A DNA stretch of 64,000 nucleotides from Cladorrhinum sp. PSN259 (lineage: Eukaryota > Ascomycota > Sordariomycetes > Sordariales > Podosporaceae). The notes beneath the pieces were generated by a model. It saw only the letters and a list, made by a program, of their open reading frames with translations, did not search any database and was not told the DNA's origin. This document shows, piece after piece, positions 21,101 through 33,326 of this stretch (positions within the stretch are counted from its first letter, which is position 1; each line of letters starts with the position of its first letter). The position numbers were made by a program, and so were the translations under genes. The stretch is from the NCBI GenBank assembly GCA_033725935.1, contig MU867092.1, forward strand, positions 124,001 to 188,000, read 5' to 3'.

Positions 21101-22468
21101 TGGATGATGGCAGCAAGTGGCAGACAACTCCCACTGCACTGCTTCTGCACACTGCTGCACGTCTCCACCGACATGCGCAGTCACCGAGGTCACTCTTACT
21201 CGGCTCGCAGCCGCTGGCTTGCATGATGCATAGACAGGCAGTCGTGGAATGGAATGGCACGAGAGGGAAACCTGCCCTTTTTTCTTTTTCTTCTTTTTTA
21301 GTGGTGTAGAAAATCTTTCGGTCATCGATGATCAGTCATGGTCGTGCGGCCGAGTTCATAAGAGAAATCCAATCGGAGTGACGGATGTAAATATGTAGTC
21401 GAGATGCATCTGCAAAGCCTGGACTGACGCGTATCATTGGTGAGGATCGATTAAACCTTGCTCCACCGGGCGCGCTAGACCCGTCCCCGAACCGTGCGCG
21501 CGGTACTTTTCAGCATGGCGTTTTCTGGCTTGATCCAATCCATTGTGTTTCCTGCTCTTGGACCCCATCTGAGAGCCAACTGACGATTATGATGATGATG
21601 GTTCCGATTGCCAAACGGCCCCCCCTATGCTAGAGGAAGGGAGAGACCAGGACGGCTAAAGTAAAGCTCCTTGAACCAGGGTTTGTGATGGAGGATGGAT
21701 GGAAGCGGGTCAGCCACGCCCAAGCCCAAGCAAATTGTTCGTCCCAACTCGCACCTGGGCACGAGTCCCAAAAGAGTCCCAGTGCGCCCCCATCCTGGTC
21801 CCATGCACCTGCAAAAGACCAGCGTCCCACTGGCAAATTTCCCCCGGGCCTTATCCGCGTTGAGCTGACTGCCCACACCGTGGACGCTGCGCCAGCCAAG
21901 CATCGTTGTGCTGGGGGCTGGTTCTGGTCCCCTTCTGCCGAGAATCGGGATGATGAATTGATCTTTTTGATTGATCCTTGACGAGAGCAAGAAAAGAAGC
22001 GTCTCGGCCCCTCCTCTCGATCTGTTGCCTCTGGCGATCACGTAGCGTGTTTGTATTACCCGTCCGACCTTTATGGCGTCGTGCAGCATCAGTACGTGAC
22101 TCTCCTAGCTCTCCCACTTTCGGACATCCATCCATCCATCTTATCCATCCTCGGGTTCGTTTGCTTTCTTCTTCCAAGTCCCTTCTCGGGAGGAGGCACA
22201 ATTTGGTGCCGGATCGCCGTCTGTCAGTTCAGTCATCCGTTGCTGCTGCGCCCAGCTCCTTCCTCGCTCGTTTCTTGGTCTTCCTCTTCTTCAACCCACC
22301 TGACCCGGCCTTCGCTGCTTGGCCTACAATTAACCTTCCACATTGCATCGGCATTCAAACGTTATTGACCGATCCATGTCTTCAATTACAGACGCCTTTG
22401 CGACCCGGAGAAGCAGCAGCAGCCAGCGCTCTGCAGCATAGGATTTAGGATTTGGGTCCCGCTCTGCA
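18171..22468. other. 4.3-kb gene-free region upstream of LTE1
   Basis: No ORF here has convincing family features; those present overlap on both strands and often lack ATG starts. It contains a 27-base A tract (19785-19811) and other T/A and G tracts. The right end, pyrimidine-rich with CCATCCATCC runs (about 22120-22330), probably forms the LTE1 leader and promoter. A non-coding RNA or an unrecognised multi-exon gene cannot be excluded. Confidence 0.45.
19785..19811. repeat. Poly-A tract, 27 bases
   Basis: Uninterrupted A run in intergenic DNA. It could be a simple homopolymer or the tail of an old retroposed sequence; no retrogene was seen adjacent. Confidence 0.9.
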
Positions 22469-25400
22469 ATGGAGACCGATGCGTCGTCGGCACCTCCACC
22501 AGCGACCGGTCTGACGGCGCCGACGCGACTACGACAACAACACCACCTCACACTCTCGTTGAGAGATCCAATACATCAACCGCTACAACACCCACCACAG
22601 CCCCCTCCACAGCCACCACCACCACTCCCATTAGAAAGGCTACCACGAGAAGCGCGCGCCAGAAAGTCAATACCGCGGCTTAGGAGAGATAGCGAGAAAG
22701 GAAAGGCGGGGCCGGCTCGAGGGGCCGCGGCGGCTATTGGGTTTGCGAGGACAAAGTTGTGGGCATCTTCAGCGGCTGCGCAGTCAAAACCATTGCTTCC
22801 TGTCACGGAGCGAAACTCTCAGGAGGAAACTGTGGCTGTTCGGCGGGCTAAGAAGGGGAGCCAGGACGATGCCGACAAGTGGGATATTACTCCGGACGGA
22901 GGCTCGGCCGGTCGGGAAGGCAGGCAGTTTGCGGTGGCCAACGTTGGGAACAACGGCCGCATTTATTTGAAGTAAGCGAATCTGGAAATGGGGAATGGAT
23001 CATGGATGTTATTCTGGAATGATGAGATTGGCGGTGCTGCTCCACTTGTTCTATTTCTCGTGGATCTCGCTTCCCTCAACATCCCGGTCTTTACATTTCA
23101 CCAACGATGGGGGGGTTAACGTTGACTAACAATCGTGTCTCAGGCCGACCGTCCGCCCTGCGCACCAGCGCTACCCCCAACCGCAATTCGTGTTTCCCAT
23201 GACGCCACCAGGCACGGCTGGCTTGGAGCCCATGGTGCCGGAGACACGACGAGATTTGCAAGATAACCCCCAGCTTCCCGGTCAGCAATGGACGACAGGG
23301 TCGCATGAAGCCTCAACCCCAAGTCTAACTCGTGAGAACCCGGGGGAGAAACAGATCAAGATCCGCCAGAGACATCGACGCGCCATGTCAGATTCTACCG
23401 TGCAGGATACGAGTGTAGCGCGAGAGTCTGAGCCCGGGGGATTCAAGATCGTCATCACACAGCCCGGCGAGGAGCAGAGGCCCCGCACTGTTGAAGAGGT
23501 TGACATGAAACACTCGCCACTTTTGGAAATCTCGATTCCGTCATGGAGGATAGGCACACCCAGGTTCAGCGTTCGAGGGACACCTTTTATACGTGGGTCA
23601 TCGTATGCCCCTACCGAGGAAATCCGATCAAGCCGCGCTTCATTCTTCAACACCACGCCCTACGATGCAAACTCAACCGTTTCCAAGAGTCACAGCCCCG
23701 GGATACACTTCCCAGCGCTCGGCGAGCTGACCGAGTCCTTCGTACCCCCTGAGTCTGACGGTGCTCCTTTGCAACAACGGTCGACATATTTGTCAACCCA
23801 CCTCGTGATAGAACCAGCCATGTTCGATTCGTTAACATTCAAGCCCGCCTGCGATGATAGGACCATTGTGCGGTACTCCGCCTCGGGTGCTGTTACTGCC
23901 GCGACACCACCCCGATTGGTAGCAGAGATCACATCACCCAGCTTCCTGGATTATGAGCTGTTATCTGACTTCTTCCTCACCTACCGATCGTATCTTGAGC
24001 CGTCAGATCTGCTTCGAATGATGTTCGCTCGCCTTAGGTGGGCACTGGCAAGGGATGACGAGGCAGGCATGGTGGTGAGGGTCCGCACATTTGTTGCCCT
24101 ACGTCACTGGGTACTGAATTACTTCATCGATGACTTTGCGATCGACTACTACCTCCGAGTAACCTTCTGCGAGCTCCTAAACGAATTTGTCGATGAGGTG
24201 GCAAAGGATACGAGGGGACGGAAAGCACCATTGAAAATCTTGGCCGAACTGAAGAAGTGCTGGCGTAGGGTCTGTGCGCAATATTGGGATGGGCCAGAAT
24301 TTGATGTGTCTCTGGGATTGGAAGTACCCATCTCTCCAGGCGGGATTGCCGGTCACCGTGATCCCGACCTCGACCCTTCATTGTGGGACAAGACCGATAA
24401 TGGACCACCACAGCTGGATGGGGTTATCCCGCCGATTAGCTCTCGCGGACACGGAAGCTTTTATGCTGACGTTTCGAGGGCCGGCCACATAGACTCAATA
24501 GTGGTTGGCGATCGGCCAGCTACTCCCGAGCAACCATATGAACCAGAGGAAATCGACAGAAATAACCAGGCTTCGCCTGCCAGTATTACCAGCGATGTGG
24601 TATCGTGTTCATTTCCTACCAAGAGTTTGCGATTTGGCCACCCGAACTCTGTTGGCTATCCGTTAGCTGCACATCCTGCCGACTTGAGTTCAATGTACAA
24701 CAACAGCTCCGATCCGATTGCTACGACCCCACGCGCTCTCGTCGGAAAGCGAATCCGTACTCATCCTTCACATAAACGGAGTGGTAGTCTCAGCGATTCC
24801 TTGCGTGACCGTGCAACCGCTACCGAGAGAGTGCTCTACAAGAATGCCGAGTTTCTATTGACACTTCCATATGCCGGAAGTCTGGTCCGAGGAGGCCTTT
24901 TGCCGCCATCACAGGCATTTGTCGAGGTTATGCCTCATTCAACGGGGCCTGGCTCGCGGCAGACCACTCTGTTCCACGTTCCTCCAGTTGAGTTACCAAA
25001 GCAAAACACAGCTCCATCTGCAATGTCGGGGCAAGGAATGAAAAGGCTTTTGGGGAGCGTACGGCGTGCTCTCAGCACCAGGGGGCAAACAGTCTCACAG
25101 TCACAGGCATATATCAATATCTTGCCGATTGGACCAAAAGGCGCAACGACAAACAGGTTACCTGGCACTGCGATAGTACCGCAGGCACGACCACGTCAAA
25201 ACGACTCCCGACCACCAGTGCGAATTGACTTACTGGGAGCGGAAATTGCGGAAGACTTTAAGAAAGCTGTCCGAGAAGACGCTGCAGCGGAGGCAGAGCA
25301 TCATGGCTGTCCGTCTCCGCCTGCTGCTAGCTCGAGGGTCCCGGGGGACATGCTAGAGTACTCAGCAACACACATGGACACAACATTTGACTTTGAGACC

Positions 25401-28208
25401 GAAGCGGTTCATTTACGACCCACAAGCGACATGGGAATCACCACGGGAAGCAAGTCAATCGTTATCGTCGATGAAACAGCCCTGCCGGACAACTTCCCCC
25501 TTATGACGGGGGCCTTGCCAGCAGTCAACTCCTCAGTGGAAGCCTTTGCAGAGAGCTTCTTGCCGAATGGTGCGGACCCGACACCGCCAACAACGCCGCC
25601 CGGAAGACCAGGTATGGGGACGCCTAGGAGGTCTTCATACATTCTGGGCCAGCATGTGTTGCGTCATTCGGTCTCAGCGGACCCTCTTCCTCCTTTCATC
25701 CCGGATATGGATACTCTCGGGGCAAGTGCTCGCCCTTCCGAGGACTTTACCCGTACTTCATTCGATTTTCTTACCCAACGTCCAAACCGGCCGCCTCTCA
25801 GCGGGATACGAGGACACACAAGGCAGGGCTCCAGCAGGTCGTTTGTTTCTAGCCACTCTTTTGGGCGTGAACGATATGCATCCTTTACTAGCGGTATCGT
25901 CCCGCAGGCCACAATCAGGAGCTTTGATGCGACCACGTATTCGGAAGGCTCGGTGGTTGCGGATGACTCATCACAGGTTCTCGTGCCGCAGCCTCTCAGA
26001 GTGCTGAGAAGGAGACCTGGTGGTGATCTGCGCGCTGTCACAAACGTTGGGGATCTCGATCCGGCGACTCTTCGGAGATCCCGCTCGGTTGGGTCTTTGA
26101 CTACTTACACCGATTCACTGCAAAGCTCGTACATCCGCAGCCCGGTTCTAGATTCTAGTGGCTATGTCGATGTGGTTACTAGTGATTACTCCCCGGCCAA
26201 GGGAGAGACATTTTCGCTCGGCGCGATGGCCGAGAAGAAGCTAAAGCCTCAGGGGAACATCTCTCTGTTCAGTACACACTCGTCAAAGCCGATCATGCGT
26301 CCGTCTTTCGAAGCTGAAGCGCAAAAGCTGGCTCAGATCCCCGATGATTTGGATGATGACGGTGGAGTGGAGTCTGCGTTGCTGAAGCTTGAAGGAAAAT
26401 TTGAGAAGAAGGTTGGTGGCAAGCTCTCCATGGATCTCTCGAGGGCGCCACCACAGATCGATATCTCACTTGACACAACAGTAACAGAGCCGGACACCAC
26501 CTTGGTTGAAGAGAAAGAGGAGCACCGGCATGTTCACGTCGGGGAGATGCCGCTGGCTCACCCGACGTCGTTATCGACAATTCGGACGAGTGTGAGTGTT
26601 CAAGGTGGCTTGCTGGACGTTGCTGGACGTCAAGGGCGGAACGCCGATGTTCAGTCTTTCCTGTCAGATGATTCAAGGGCTTCTTACTCGTCAACGCCAT
26701 TGTTGGAGCGGAGGTTCACGGATGATGAACGAAGCAAGCGAACGTTGACTCAAGAATGGGCAGATCGCTCTGTTCTTCAAGGACCAGATGAGGGTGGAAC
26801 GCCGCTGGATAGCCGCAGTATCAACGATTCTCACCATCCTTCATACGACTTCATTTACAAAACGAATAGCATGGAGCAGATCCAGCCGGGGAATACTGCG
26901 CCAACAAATGAGCCTGGTCGGGATAGTTTGGAACACTCTTTTCTCGACGTTGAAAGTGATCATGATACCGAGCTATCATCAGAACTATCTGTCGATGCTC
27001 TTGACTATCATGATCAGTTTGATGACGTATATGCACCCTCGAACATCGGTGTCGCTATCTCCACGCTACCTATGCATCCGATCAATGTGAACCCGCCAGG
27101 TACACAGCCATCTAGTACCAACCCGCCATCACCGCCTGTCGCCCTCATCGAGGCCCTTCACATGTCGCCGGAAACTGCTTATGTTCCTACTCTAGAAGAC
27201 CATCAGGTCTGGGAGAAGCCGCTTCCTCCCACCCCAGATACTACTCCGACCACGGGGGCAGCACCGTCCTTGACGACTCAATACCCTTTAGCGTCACCAA
27301 TAGATCCAACTGGCACCAAGGAAGCTCTTCGCAACGCACCGAAACTTAAGATTCCCGATCCTGTTGCCGAGGAGGCGAATAATGAACCTGACAGTAGGAG
27401 GCTATCCGCTCATCTTCCATTTATCCTCGCCTTCGACAGCGATACCCTGGCGCAACAGTTCACCTTGATTGAAAAGGACGCACTCAACGAGATCGACTGG
27501 AAGGAATTAATCGACATGCGATGGAAGAATGTAAGGCAGACGGGTATTAACGCCCGTAGCTGGGTCTCCTTCCTGCGCGATACGGACGCAAGAGGAGTCG
27601 AGGTCGTGATTGCTCGGTTCAACATCATGGTGAAATGGGCTATTTCCGAGGTGGTCTTGACTCAGGACATTGAGGAGCGAGCGAGATGCATCATCAAGTT
27701 TGTTCACATTGCTGCGCACTGTCGACGGTACCGAAATTTTGCAACAATGGCGCAGTTGACGGTTGCGCTGACGAGTAACGAGATCGCCAGGCTGACCAAG
27801 ACGTGGACGATGGTTCCTATGAGTGATCACAGGACGTTGCAGGATCTTGAAACGCTCATGTCGCCCATGAGAAACTTTTATAATTTGAGGGCTGAGATGG
27901 AGGGAGGTGGCCCTTTGGGCCCCGCTGCGAGCGAGATGGGATGTATTCCGTTTGTGGGAATTTATACGCATGATTTGTTGTATAATGCGCAGAAGCCGAG
28001 CGAGATTGCTTCTTCGCCGATGACGGCTCCGCTGGTGAATTTTGAGAGGTGTAGGGCGGCGGCTGGTGTTGTCAAGACGCTGTTGAGGTTGTTGGAGGCG
28101 AGCACGTTGTATGAGTTTAAGCCAATTGAGGGAATTACCGAGAGGTGTTTGTGGATGAGTGCGCTTGGGGATGAAGAGATTAGGAAGTTGGGCGATAGAT
28201 TGGAGTGA
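22469..28208 (+). CDS. lte1: Ras-family guanine nucleotide exchange factor LTE1
   Basis: Two exons, 22469-22971 and 23144-28208, give 1855 aa. The exon junction restores ...GRIYLK|PTVRPAHQRY in frame, and the intron has a GACTAAC branch site. Residues about 394-550 hold a RasGEF N-terminal domain (RLVAEITSPSFLDYELLSDFFLTYR, then LRHWVLNYFIDDF). Residues about 1592-1855 hold the catalytic Cdc25-like RasGEF domain (FDSDTLAQQFTLIEKDALNEIDW, ARFNIMVKWAISEVVL, FVHIAAHCRRYRNF, then GCIPFVGIYTHDLLYN). The roughly 1000 residues between are Ser/Pro/Thr-rich and probably disordered and phosphorylated. This split layout is typical of LTE1, a mitotic-exit regulator linked in yeast to Tem1 signalling and Bfa1/Bub2/Kin4 control. 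The Pro-rich N-terminal exon has no known domain. Being over 5 kb with one short intron, it is by far the largest gene in the window. Confidence 0.88.
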
Positions 28209-28400
28209 ATGTCGAAGGAGAAAGGAGGGTGCTCCTGGAAGGAGGCGAGGAGGGTAGAGAAAGTGGTCAAGTGGGGAGTGATGTGAGAACCCCTCGACTT
28301 GAAGGAACATATTAAACAACTTACTACTTACTATAACCGATACCCAATACCCATTGTATATGCTTTTTTTTTTTTTTTTTTTAGGTTTTTATTACCTTAC

Positions 28401-28421
28401 CCTACCTACCTACCTACCTAC
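28401..28421. repeat. (CTAC)n microsatellite
   Basis: Five uninterrupted tetranucleotide units plus flanking degenerate copies downstream of LTE1. Confidence 0.85.
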
Positions 28422-28634
28422 ATAGCTTTTTACTCAAACCAATATTCTTGGTGTGCTTCCTAGCATTTTTTGCTGGTTTCTCTTCAAAGTTCTGCTTCGA
28501 GGCAAGGGGTTCTGTTTTTTTGGTGTGGCTTGGGCACAATTGCAACAGGAGCAAACAGATGGATTTTGCCTTTTAAGATCACATAGCAGCAGTATTATCC
28601 TTCTTTCTTCTACTTGTAGTGAGTTGTCTGGGAT

Positions 28635-28652
28635 GGGGGGGGGGGGGGGGGG
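28635..28652. repeat. Poly-G tract, 18 bases
   Basis: A G homopolymer in intergenic DNA. Its true length may be uncertain, given the evident homopolymer trouble at the 6.2-kb gap. Confidence 0.8.
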
Positions 28653-30314
28653 CGTCGTATGCTTGAGGAGTTATTATGTATTCATATTGGGTAACGTCAG
28701 TGGCATAAACGAAGAAGAGGTGGTTAAAGATGAACTGGGCAGCCAGGGAAGATTAGATAGTTTCAGAGGAAGGAAATGGAAATTGAGAAAAGATGAAATT
28801 AACAAGGCAGAACTGCTTGTGACGAGAATTTATGTGTCAAGAGAGGTTTTAATTTTTTTTTAAAAAAAGATTTTTATATATATGTATAAATAAAAGAAAA
28901 TCTAGAATTATCATATTGTTTATGATATGAATTATATCATTAAAGTATTCAAGTGGTTCAATTTATTTCATGGCGAGGCATGATAACTGTTTGAGTCTCA
29001 GAAAGCAAGAGAGATTACCTAGACTAGTATAGTATATATCAGTTACCTCAAGATTTGTATTGAAAAGAATAAGAAAGATGGAAAAAAGAATATTCGATAC
29101 TTGCAAAAGAGAAAAGTTTGATTTTTTCAAGTTACATATACCCCCCTATGTTCCCTTTCTTAACTAGTAACTCACTGACAGACAAATATATCCCAATTCG
29201 CTTTTTTTTTTTTCATTAAAAAAAAAAAAAAAAAGGAAGCTCGACTCTTATGTTTTTCATATTTGCCCCCCCAACATATTTTAGAATCACAAGCAGTAGA
29301 GGGACCGACGAGCCCTGCCAAGGGCATAGCGGTGTACGAAATATTATTATTTATTTTAGAATCAAAGCCAGACTCGAGATGTTCATTGCTATTTTTGGTT
29401 ATTGAGGAACATAGCAACTCATCCAAACATGTAAATCCTTAAGCTGGATTTCAAAGTCCCAGCCAACTTGTCAAGAGTATTAATAAAAATTTCCATAATC
29501 TGTCTTCCCGAGCATAGTATCATACTAGCACGATGCTATAGAGATCATATTTATGTGGCAGGTGTCATTCAGCCTGATGTGTGTGATCTATGAATATATG
29601 GGTGGTGATATTGAAAAATATGTCAAGGTGAATTGGTCGAATGAATGCGACATAAGGCCCAAGCTTGTCCCGAAATGAGCATTTACGAATTCGACTAGGA
29701 ATCTGACAGTTAGGTCATGGAAGTTGAGATAGTGACCCAAGTTCATCTTTCTCAGGCCTGTGTTGTTAACATTTACATCATCCCCAACTATCATTCGAAC
29801 CATGATGCTACTAGACTCATCCTTTGCTCATGGGTTGATTGCTCCTAGTATAACATCAATATCACACTATGATCACCAAAAAAAGTCAGGGCCAAACGTT
29901 TCCATTTTAGCTAGAAGATCTAACCACCCTCAGAAACCAGAGAAACCGTAACAACAACAACCATGAAACCAAGGCGGAGGCAGGATAACGATTAAGTCCA
30001 CCCCTCTTGACCCCACAGGGCATTCCCCCTCTTCTGCCGGTCAAGTGACAAAAGAGGGTATCTTTCCCTCATTAGTGCTGGTCAAGTTGAACCTGCGCCA
30101 AGGAAAACAAGTCGTGTTGCATGAGGATCGAGTCGAGGATTTGTTTGCAGAGAGACGGGTGAAAACGTTGAACTGAAAGGTGGGAGGATAAAATCGGTTT
30201 CGGAGAAAAAATCAAGCCAAGATAGACAAGAAGCCCTTTCCACGCCTAACCGTTCTTTTACGCCTGAGAGACCCCGAAACACTTTTTTATTTTTCGCTCA
30301 AGGTTGTTGTCCTT

Positions 30315-31477
30315 CTACCAGGAAGACTCCTTGGCGCCCTCAGCAGCCCAGTCAGCAGCGGGAGCGGCAGCACCAGACTCCCAGTTAGCGCCCTGAGCCT
30401 CGGACCACTCAGTAGTGGCAGCGGGGAAAGCAGCGGGGGCAGCAGCCTCCCAGTCGCCAGAGGTGGCAGCAGGGAAGCCAGACTCGATGGCGGGGACCTC
30501 CTCCTCAGCACCAGTGACGAGCTTCTCCTCCTCAACCTTCTCCTCGGCCTCAGCCTCGGGGTCGCGGTCTGTGTAACTCGGTTAGTGGATTTTGTTAACA
30601 TCAGAACGATTCGAGGCAACTTACAGAAGTAGAGATCGACCATGACGTCCCAGGGAGTCTCGCGGTTGTAGATGGTGCCGCGGAGGCGGAGGACCTCACG
30701 GGCAAGCATCCACCAGACGAGACCGATGGCGTGGCGACCCTTGTTGTTGGTAGGGATGGCAACATCGACGTACTCGGTGGGAGAGTCAGTGTCGCAGAGG
30801 GCAATGACGGGGATGTTGACGTAGCTGGCCTCCTTGATGGCCTGGGCGTCGGTGCGGGGGTCGGTGACGACGATCAGACGGGGCTCCTTGAACGAACGAG
30901 TGATGTAGTTGGTGAAGGAACCGGGGGTGAAACGGCCGGCAATAGCCTGAGCGCCGGTGTGGGCGGCGAACTTGAGGACGGCACGCTGACCGTAGGGACG
31001 GGCAGAGATAACACAGACATCGCTCGGGTTGTCAATGGCAGCGATGATGCGGGCAGCCAGGACGATCTTCTCCCTGCACAGAACAAAACAGTCAATCTCC
31101 TGTTTCCTAATGCTCATTCCCTGGCGGAGTCGCGATATTCCGGCCGTCGTCGGAAAAGGGCGTCAAGTCCACATACCAGGTCTTGCCAATGTTGATGACG
31201 TTCACACCATCAGCGCGAGTCTTCCAGAGATAAGCTGTATGCGATTCATGTTAATTATTCGTCCATCATTCGTCAAGAAGTCGTTCGGGGAGAATTACGA
31301 AGAGCGTGAACGCCCAAGCTGCAGAGAGAAAATGATGTTAGCGAATTGCATCTCTTTTGGTCAATTTCATATTTTTTCAACATACTTCTTGGAGCCGATG
31401 TGGCACTGGGCAGCAAGAAGCTGCTCAATGTCCTGGCTGGTGGCATTGAAGATCGAGGGGAGGTTAGCGGGAGCCAT
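30315..31477 (-). CDS. rps0: 40S ribosomal protein S0 (uS2)
   Basis: Five exons on the minus strand (31386-31477, 31299-31318, 31177-31234, 30625-31073 and 30315-30568) give 290 aa. The protein begins [21 protein letters not shown] and continues [78 protein letters not shown] and [17 protein letters not shown], the classical uS2/laminin-receptor-like sequence. The C terminus is acidic and Ala/Trp/Glu-rich ([11 protein letters not shown]... ending KESSW), as in fungal S0. It is a structural component of the small subunit, needed for late 18S rRNA maturation. Exon 2 is only 20 nt. Several introns near the 5' end fit the pattern of highly expressed ribosomal genes. The gene is divergent from the mitochondrial uS15 gene. 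Confidence 0.96.
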
Positions 31478-31961
31478 CTTGACTGTACTTTCTCTCGTGG
31501 GCGTGACGACGGGGAGAAAGGTCAAGAGACTGGCGTTGAAGTGGGATATATTTTTTGGGTGTCGCGAGCTGGCCTGCAGGCGGAGCTTTGAATTTGGCAC
31601 ACAAAAATCGAATTTGTGGAGTGCCCCGCCAGGGTTGGGTCGTTGTGAGCCGGGGTACAAGGGTACCTGACTTTCGCCGGTCCGGTAGCAGCTGTCCGCT
31701 GCTTGCCAGCTTTGAAGCCTAATATTGCAGGCGGTAAACGATGCGGATCTTTGAGCCGCTGTTTTACCGATTAATTGTCAATCGGTTCGAGATTCAAACA
31801 TGCGCTGTTCCCAGAATAGCTTAGTGCCAGAACCCCCAAAATCTGGAATCTGGAGAGGTGAGAAAGTTGTGGGCAAGTGAAGCTGCAGCGCAGACGACCG
31901 AAGCAACTTGGAAGGAGGTTTGGGGGACAACTCTCGAGCCCAGAACACCACCACATTCGCG
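31478..31961. promoter_or_regulatory. Shared divergent promoter RPS0 / mitochondrial S15
   Basis: 484 bp between two divergent ribosomal-protein genes, one cytosolic and one mitochondrial. No defined element was recognised. Head-to-head placement could allow joint control of the two ribosome systems (inference). Confidence 0.55.
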
Positions 31962-33035
31962 ATGCCTCCAAGGATACCCGCCCCTCAGGGGTTGCGAAGC
32001 TTTACCCGTGAGATTCCGCCCTCCAAACCCCGCCAATTGCGTCCATATCACATATATCACATACAATACACCACCGGGAGTTGTAACTAACAAAACATAC
32101 CGACAGTATGCCTCCGTCCAAGTGTCGCACCGGCACCCCCGGCTGCCAGCCTCCAACCATTGATGCAAAAGGCCAACATGTCGGCAAAGGAACAGGCAAA
32201 GAAGGAGAAGAAGCGCATGATGAAGCAGGATCCCTACACCTGGGCACAAAAGCAGCAACGCAAGAACGTCCACGTCCAGCGCAAGGAGGAGCTTGAGAAG
32301 GAGCGCAAGGCAAACTGGGGCAGCCCGATCCACGGCATGCCCACGCCGTTTGTCGAGTCCTTCGACTCCGCCGGCCAGGCTCCCCTCTCCGTGCCTGCCC
32401 GCGATGCCGATGGCAACCCGATCGAGGAGCCACACTCCCTGCCGACTGCGAAACATATCGTCAACAACCTGCTCACCAAGGAAGAGGTAGAGAAGGCCAT
32501 TGAACAGTCCAGGAAGCTGATCAAGCCCCTCGAAGGCGAGGAGATGGACCCCAAGCGTGCGGAGGAGGAGATGAAAGAATATGAGGTACACCACGCCAAC
32601 GCCGTGGCTGCGCTACAGCGCATCACCGATCTCAGCAATGGCAGTGCCAAGGACCGCAAGCACGCCAACATCAGGCGATGCATTGAGACCTTCGGCCGGC
32701 ACGTAACTGACCAGGTTCTACCCAACGCGGCACCACCTCTTGCGAGAGGAATCGAGCCGACAAAGCAGCCCGTTCGGGCTGGTCCGGACACGGGAAGCAG
32801 CGAGGTGCAGATTGCCATTCTTACGGCAAAGATCAGGGCGCTCGCCAAGGCCCTTGAAGGTAACAAGGGTTACAAGGACAAGGTCAACAAGAGAAGTTTG
32901 CGGTTGTTGTGCCACAAGAGGCAACGGTTGTTGAGGTATATGGAGAGGAAGGAGAGAGGAAGCGGAAGATGGCAGTACATGTTGGAGACTCTGGGCTTGA
33001 CTCCAGCGACCTGGAAAGAACAGATTTCATTTTAA
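31962..33035 (+). CDS. mrps28: Mitochondrial ribosomal protein S15 (uS15m, MRPS28)
   Basis: Two exons (31962-32007 and 32107-33035) give 324 aa. The 5' exon encodes MPPRIPAPQGLRSFT. The intron carries a good branch site (GTAACTAAC) and is phase 1; splicing yields a basic, Ala/Pro-rich mitochondrial presequence running to about residue 35. The C-terminal third is the S15 domain: GSSEVQIAILTAKIRALAK, then NKGYKDKVNKRSLRLLCHKRQRLLRYM. The preceding long helical region (EKERKANWGS..., KEEVEKAIEQSRK) is a mitochondrial extension. The protein binds small-subunit rRNA in the mitochondrial matrix. Internal ATGs near 32163-32180 would remove the targeting signal, so the two-exon model is preferred. 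Confidence 0.9.
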
Positions 33036-33326
33036 TGCAAGTACGCAGTGACGTTGTAAAAGTTTAAAAGAGAAGAGGCAAAAAAGATGTATAACACTTT
33101 TTCTACCTATGTACAATACCGACCAAAATAAAGACATGACAGAGACCCTCGAAACAGGTCCTTTCCTTCCCGTTTGTCTCTCGCAATTTACCACAGTCGC
33201 CAATACGCCATTGTGCTACCAATAATAAAAACAACTTGACCGCATGCTGTGAGGGGACCCATTAATTCTACAGAGTTCAAAAACAGCGAAAAAGGAGAGA
33301 AACAGGGAATGCGTGAAAATGGCATA

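Larger units (their letters stand above)
28209..30314. other. AT-rich intergenic region, no gene seen
   Basis: This lies between the 3' ends of LTE1 and RPS0. It carries a (CTAC)n microsatellite (28401-28421), a run of 18 G (28635-28652), poly-T/poly-A tracts and TA-rich sequence from about 28850 to 29600. No supported ORF. Confidence 0.5.
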
